This document shows, piece after piece, positions 58,999 through 64,000 of a DNA stretch of 64,000 nt. The stretch is from assembly GCF_964340395.1 (NCBI RefSeq), contig NC_135551.1, positions 16,317,003 to 16,381,002 of the forward strand. Reading direction: 5' to 3'. The position numbers and the translations under genes were made by a program. The notes under the pieces are model-generated. The model saw only the letters and a list, made by a program, of their open reading frames with translations. It did not search any database and had not been told where the DNA came from. Within the stretch, counting starts at the first letter, position 1. The number at the start of each line of letters is the position of its first letter. The DNA comes from Glandiceps talaboti. Taxonomy: Eukaryota > Hemichordata > Enteropneusta > Spengelidae.

Positions 58999-59067
58999 GT
59001 GACGTCAAAGTATAGTAGTAATATGATATATACGTATGGATTTCTTTTTACTGTACTTTGACGTCAC
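58999..59067. promoter_or_regulatory. Inverted pair of CRE-like TGACGTCA sites
   Basis: GTGACGTCAAAGTA at 58999-59012 is repeated in inverted orientation at 59054-59067. Each contains the palindromic TGACGTCA octamer that CREB/ATF factors are known to bind. The left site also sits in the loop of a local hairpin (catattactatact / agtatagta..atatg). No adjacent gene was recognised, so a regulatory role is only a possibility. Confidence 0.35.
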
Positions 59068-59069
59068 AC

Positions 59070-62000
59070 CCTGGAAATATGATGGTCTATTTATCTTAGC
59101 AAAGTTAGTAATACACGTCCACAAAATCACAACAATTGTAATGAGAAATGTTTCCAAGTTGCCTAAAGTTTTCTAACTTCAAATTAAAGTTGTTGGTTTT
59201 GTTTTGCAGGCTATGTTTTCGTTGCCCGTGTACTCGAGAGAAATTGGAGTTAGTGTAAACACACAAACTTGTCGTGGTCAGCCAGATTGCCCTATTCCGG
59301 AATAGAAGCACTTTGTTGTTATTTTGACACCCGGGGACCTTTTAATCGACAAGTTGAAATTACCTTAAGCCCAAACGCTATACTTGCTATTGTTACAAAT
59401 CGATTGAATAGTTGCACATAGCATCTCGTTAACAAATGCGCTTTTAATTAATGAAGCAATGCCTAAATAAAACTTGTAACAATTGTGTGACGTGTGAAAA
59501 TTGGTTTATTCCTTTATTGGTGTCACTTTGGGCTCCTATTCATCCCTCGACGTCACAATTAGTGATTGACAACATTGATTATTAACTAAGTGAAATGGAC
59601 ATCTCAAAAGGCATGACTAATTCTAGCCTTTCATAGAGGAGATAACGGACCTCAATGTGATTGTTAATTGGATGGGCTAAAATCCGCTAAGACCGGGGAC
59701 CGGGACCAAAGAAATAAACTCGTCTGGAAATAGCGCATTCAGGGTGCTATGAACACCGTTGTTATGTGCAACCCCGTGAACTTTTTAATTCTCACTTTAA
59801 CTAAACTATTCTATTATAAGAGTGTTGGTTATGTAAATGTCAAATAAACAATGGCTACCACCCACAAGATGTGTTAATTTCTGAATTAGAATTGTTATAG
59901 CGGTTACACCTGCGTTACCGAGATACTACTGAGTAGCAAGTTGATTACACGTTACTTGCAACATTACCACAGTGTCTGTAAATTAATTCAAAAAGTAATA
60001 CTTTTCAATTGGCTATATTGCTTCTTTTTTACTTTCTGTATTAAAGAAAAGACAAAGAATTGTCCAGGAAGGGATTACCTTTTTCACGACTGATCGTGAT
60101 ATTTACAAAACATGTTCCGAGAGACAACAAAAGTATAAATTAAAAGAAGAACTGAGACCAAAAGTTGAGACATAAATGTATGTAACATAAGAAGTTCAAC
60201 CCTGATGACGATGCAAGTTTTGTTTACTTTTTTTGTTTGGTTTTTAAACAAAAAAATATGATGGGCTTAAGGGTGGCAACTATATATCTGACAATAACTA
60301 TGTTAAGTATAAACATACATGTACCTTCCAGCAAACATAAATATCAAAAAACGGAAAAAGGGGGGAAAGTTAGAAAAGTACTAAAAGAGATGTTCAGTGT
60401 TGAAAACTATGTCAAGATTTTTGTTTTTTTGTATGTTTACAAAAAAAATAAATGATACCACTGTTACTAAAAATAACCAATCGTGACCGATCATAGCAGA
60501 CGATTAATTAGCATATTAAGTATGGAGCGAAACAAAAAGTGAAATAAACAATAATAACAACGGAAAAAGGGAGAATAATGGAATGTGTTAGTTCCGATTG
60601 CTATGCTAACTTTTACATGTCTTAGTATGCTACGATTCCGAATAAATCCCTCGTAGACGATTTGGAACTATTTTGAATTTTGAAAGTGACTGATTGAAGA
60701 AAATAAGAAAAAAAGGGGTCTGATTAAAAGCGACTTTTGTTGAACGAAATACGTGGAGAACTTAGAATTGTGTGATCGCAAGACAGGTCCGAGATATAAA
60801 TTGCAATGTAGAACTTGAGGACTGTTCAATATGTTTGTGGTCTGTACATGTGTGTTAGAACTACTAACAGTAACTCGGAAATCTTACGTTACATTCGTTG
60901 CAATATTTTGGAGAGTGTCCGACGTGGAAGCAATTGATTAGCTGCTAGATACGATTATGTCTTTAGCGACATATTTCTATAAATGAAATAAATGGTGTAT
61001 AATTCGTTGTACAAAGCGACGTCGAGTATAAATTGACGGTAACAATTTGAGAAATATGCTGGCACACATACTTTCGATGGATGCCAAGGTCCCGCCGACA
61101 CTACTCACATTAGTATGGTCAAATACACAAACTCAAATGTTCTGATTTTGTATTTCAATTTTAATCTCTTTTAAAGCAAGATTTTAATATCATTAGCAAT
61201 ACAAGGCTTCCCTTTATCACCTTGGTCTAAAATAGAGTCGAAACGTGACAACAAATTGCTGCAGACGACGACTTTGTACTCGTTTGGGACAGAAACTTGT
61301 ATGTCCCCAATTTACATATATAGACAGGACAAGAGTAGAAGCCAACTCCAGAACTGTCTTCCACTCTTCGGAACAAAAGTTTGCAAAATAGACTACATTA
61401 ACTGATCAGAAAATATTTACATGTATTCGAGACATTTTACAAGTGTCAAGTATATGGATTAATAACTGTACTAAGAATTAAATGGGGAACCAAATAAGCA
61501 AGGGTGGGGGGGGGTGTCCATCGACACCCATATGAGAAAATCAACGTTTTCTAGTTACACGAGGATATATACAATTTATTGAACCAATGTTTAGGTTTAC
61601 TAGCACAATTTTGAAGCAAACGAGTTTTTAAAATGTAATAAAATATGATACTAAATGCACAATTACGCATGTCATATTGAGTGAATTTGAATTCGACTCC
61701 GGTATATCTCGGGAAGTTTTCGTTTACTGTATATGTTGTAGTGAACAGCGTGATAAAATTTCAAAATGGCGCCGCTGTGTACCAAGGACTTGATTCGAAC
61801 ATGATCGTATATCAATTACAGTAATTGTTTATATAATTTTATAAATGGAGCCATGTCGCTTTATATAATATTATCAGCACGCGCCATATAAATTGAGAGA
61901 TATCAAGTTTAAATAACACAGGTGAACACCATGGAAATCAGTTATATTTTTTCTGAGTTTGTCGGTTTTTTTTATAGAAATATAAAAACCTTAAAGTGTG

Positions 62001-62437
62001 CGAAGAAATGATTGCTTATGATTAACCGAAGACTCAAAAATATGAACGGGGATTAAAATCCCTCACTATCTCCCCACCCCACGTATGTCTGTTTTGCGAT
62101 ATTGAACACTGGTGGGGAAAGCCAGGAAATGAACAGTATATTGTCAATTTCATGTATAATTCAAGTAATGAGACACGAAACATACAAACGATTTCACAAA
62201 TCTTGAATACACACGACGTACTTAAATGATTTTCTTTCATTTTCCCTGAAGAGCAATACTCGATCGTTGTAGACAAACAAGAATGACTCACGGTGAAACA
62301 GGTATGCTAGAATTCAGGAGAGCGATGAATCAGTGTTTTGGCGTTATCCGAGAAACTAGTACCGAAAATTTGATGCAGTGAGATTGTGAGAAGCCCGGGG
62401 GTTATAATAATTGAGATTCGGAGACCCGAACCTAAGG

Positions 62438-62474
<37 letters not shown>

Positions 62475-63640
62475 CTCAGCCAATAGTCCGACAAAATTTT
62501 GATTCGTAATCGGAATAAAATGTGATATTAGAACTTGATGTCATCGTAACTGTATTAATAATAGATAACTTCCAACGCAGATGGAACTTCAAGTTTAATA
62601 TATTAACCACACTTTGGATATCAAAAACGGGGGAAGTAAGACGTTGTGTTGGAGAATTGAAACACAAGAAAAGGAGGGGTCGATAATGCCACACTTAGCG
62701 GACTTCATATAAAAAAAACTACAAATAATTGCTCCACTTTGTATCATTGTTCATACACATTGTACGTTAAAATCACGCTAATCATGTTTTGTACGTGACA
62801 AGTCAGAAAAAAACATCGAATAAACTATATGTATGGTACTTTTTCCGCAGTAGTACACTATTAAAACACATCGCACAATTTTGTAGATATTCTCATAAAC
62901 TACAATCTGACTCCATCTCTGAATAAACGTTGTATTACTCCATCACTATTAATCACACCTAAAAATCATAAAATTACTGATCATCGATCCATTTTGTCTT
63001 TTATAAATAATTTTATTAAGATTATAAATAATGTAACAATCAGAAGAAAAAAATATGATTTGATCGTCTGGTGGCGATTAAAACTAATGTCCCTACTATA
63101 TGCAGGTCCACGTTTTAACTGTTCCGTTGGACATAGCGGGGACGTATGTCTGTGTTGTATAATAGTGGCACTCGGGTTTTAGGAGATATCGATGATGTAC
63201 GAGGTTGTCACCTTTTAAAAAAGGGATTATTATGTGGTTTTTACAGACAATAATCTAGATCCAGGTAAATGGCTACAAACCGTTATTTTTAATAGTGTTT
63301 TCAACAGAAGCAACGTATATATATTTTGGTATGTGAGAACCACGTGCTTTTTTTTTCTTTTTTTTTCACAGAAAGAGAGTAACACATAGCAATGTTATTT
63401 TATATTCAAAATAACCCCAAAATGTTTGGTCATTTCTGGCCAGTTTGACCATTTTTCATTTTATTTAATATAGGGTGTCATAGCAACTTATCGTATACAA
63501 TTAAAGAGATTGGGTTTTACAATTGATATGGTTATCAAACAATAGAATTTCACAGTCAGTGTTCCACGGTGGAAGACTGATTGGCTTGCTTCAAAATGAC
63601 AACAATCCTGGCCGATTTAAATTTCAAAAACCCAAAGCTA
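59070..63640. other. No recognised gene
   Basis: About 4.5 kb without a recognisable coding region, transposon motif or tandem array, apart from a (CA)n run at 62440-62473 and a short G-run at 61505-61514. Short ORFs of 60-85 codons have no family resemblance that I can see. Exons of an unrecognised gene could be missed here. Confidence 0.4.
62440..62473 (+). repeat. (CA)n microsatellite
   Basis: About seventeen uninterrupted CA units. Confidence 0.98.
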
Positions 63641-64000
63641 CTGTACTGTAAACAGATTGTATGAATTTAAATCGAATTAATAAGTTTAATTTAAAGACCT
63701 AGGATTCAATCCCACGTTTCTGAATCACTGACTAGTGATATCATAGGATGATTCTGTTGTTCTAGGCTAACTGTATTCTATAGCTAGCTCTGCCGGACAA
63801 TTGTTTTCCACGCCTTAATTTTAATCATTATTTGAACCGGAGCTTTAAAGGCCAGTGTTTCAATCCCAGGTTCTGGCATTAGTGCTGTGTTATCATTAGA
63901 GCCATAGAGATTACATAGGGGTGAACTCATGTTCTGGATAAAATTTTGTGACTTTTGTGATTTTGGTTTCCCCACCCAAAACTCTTAATCCTAATCCGTG
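63640..64000 (+). repeat. Probable decayed relative of the E unit at the window edge
   Basis: 'ctatagctagctctgccgga' and 'agattacataggggtgaact' followed by 'catgttctgg' resemble the E-unit blocks 'tctatagctctgccaacta' and 'gaattacatagggtcattct' followed by 'tgtgttcagg'. It also holds two similar 'ttcaatccca' pieces at 63699 and 63859. The element is cut by the window end. Confidence 0.35.

Noticed and set aside
63690-63720. Box-B-like 'ggattcaatcccacg' as a tRNA or SINE
   Set aside because: No box A at the proper distance and no cloverleaf could be drawn.

Overview
The window looks like AT-rich nuclear DNA from a marine invertebrate animal. It has no operons or ribosome-binding-site architecture, and it is dominated by non-LTR retrotransposon fragments, non-autonomous DNA transposons, a tRNA-derived SINE and long microsatellites. 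The protein families present (an NLR-associated-looking glycosyltransferase-like protein, L2/CR1-type and L1/Tx1-type LINEs) fit hemichordates, cephalochordates, cnidarians or lophotrochozoans. I cannot choose among these from sequence alone.

Layout. 0-3.1 kb: dispersed repeats and a decayed L1/Tx1-type LINE (minus strand). 3.7-4.85 kb: the only convincing non-transposon coding region, a 380-codon uninterrupted ORF (minus strand) encoding a GT-B-like protein whose conserved glutamate pair is replaced. 6.1-9.0 kb: dispersed repeats in direct and inverted pairs. 9.4-10.2 kb: an 845-bp fold-back element with flanking 6-bp duplications. 10.4-12.5 kb: a 2.1-kb element with 16-bp perfect terminal inverted repeats. 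12.6-15.2 kb: a broken L2/CR1-like LINE with endonuclease and reverse transcriptase domains. 16.0-18.0 kb: a 5'-truncated but nearly intact relative on the other strand, inserted into another repeat.

20-49.8 kb is a mosaic of at least four diverged, same-orientation copies of one multi-kilobase unit. Individual copies are interrupted by different insertions: a CR1-like LINE (22.8-24.4 kb), a hAT-like element (25.3-27.2 kb), a SINE (28.0-28.4 kb), a second CR1-like LINE (31.1-32.3 kb) and a young L1/Tx1-type LINE (41.5-43.8 kb). Several insertions have an unfilled paralogous site elsewhere in the window, so the order of events can be read directly. More diverged relatives of part of the same unit recur at 53.7-58.9 kb and at the right edge.

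49.8-64 kb otherwise holds a mariner-like MITE, very long (GTAT)n-type microsatellites, a five-copy 151-bp tandem repeat with paired YY1-like motifs, and several kilobases in which I recognise nothing. No rRNA gene, CRISPR array or functional tRNA was seen. Apart from the glycosyltransferase-like ORF I see no host gene, and its upstream exon, if there is one, was not found. All repeat similarities were judged by eye, so identity values were not computed.
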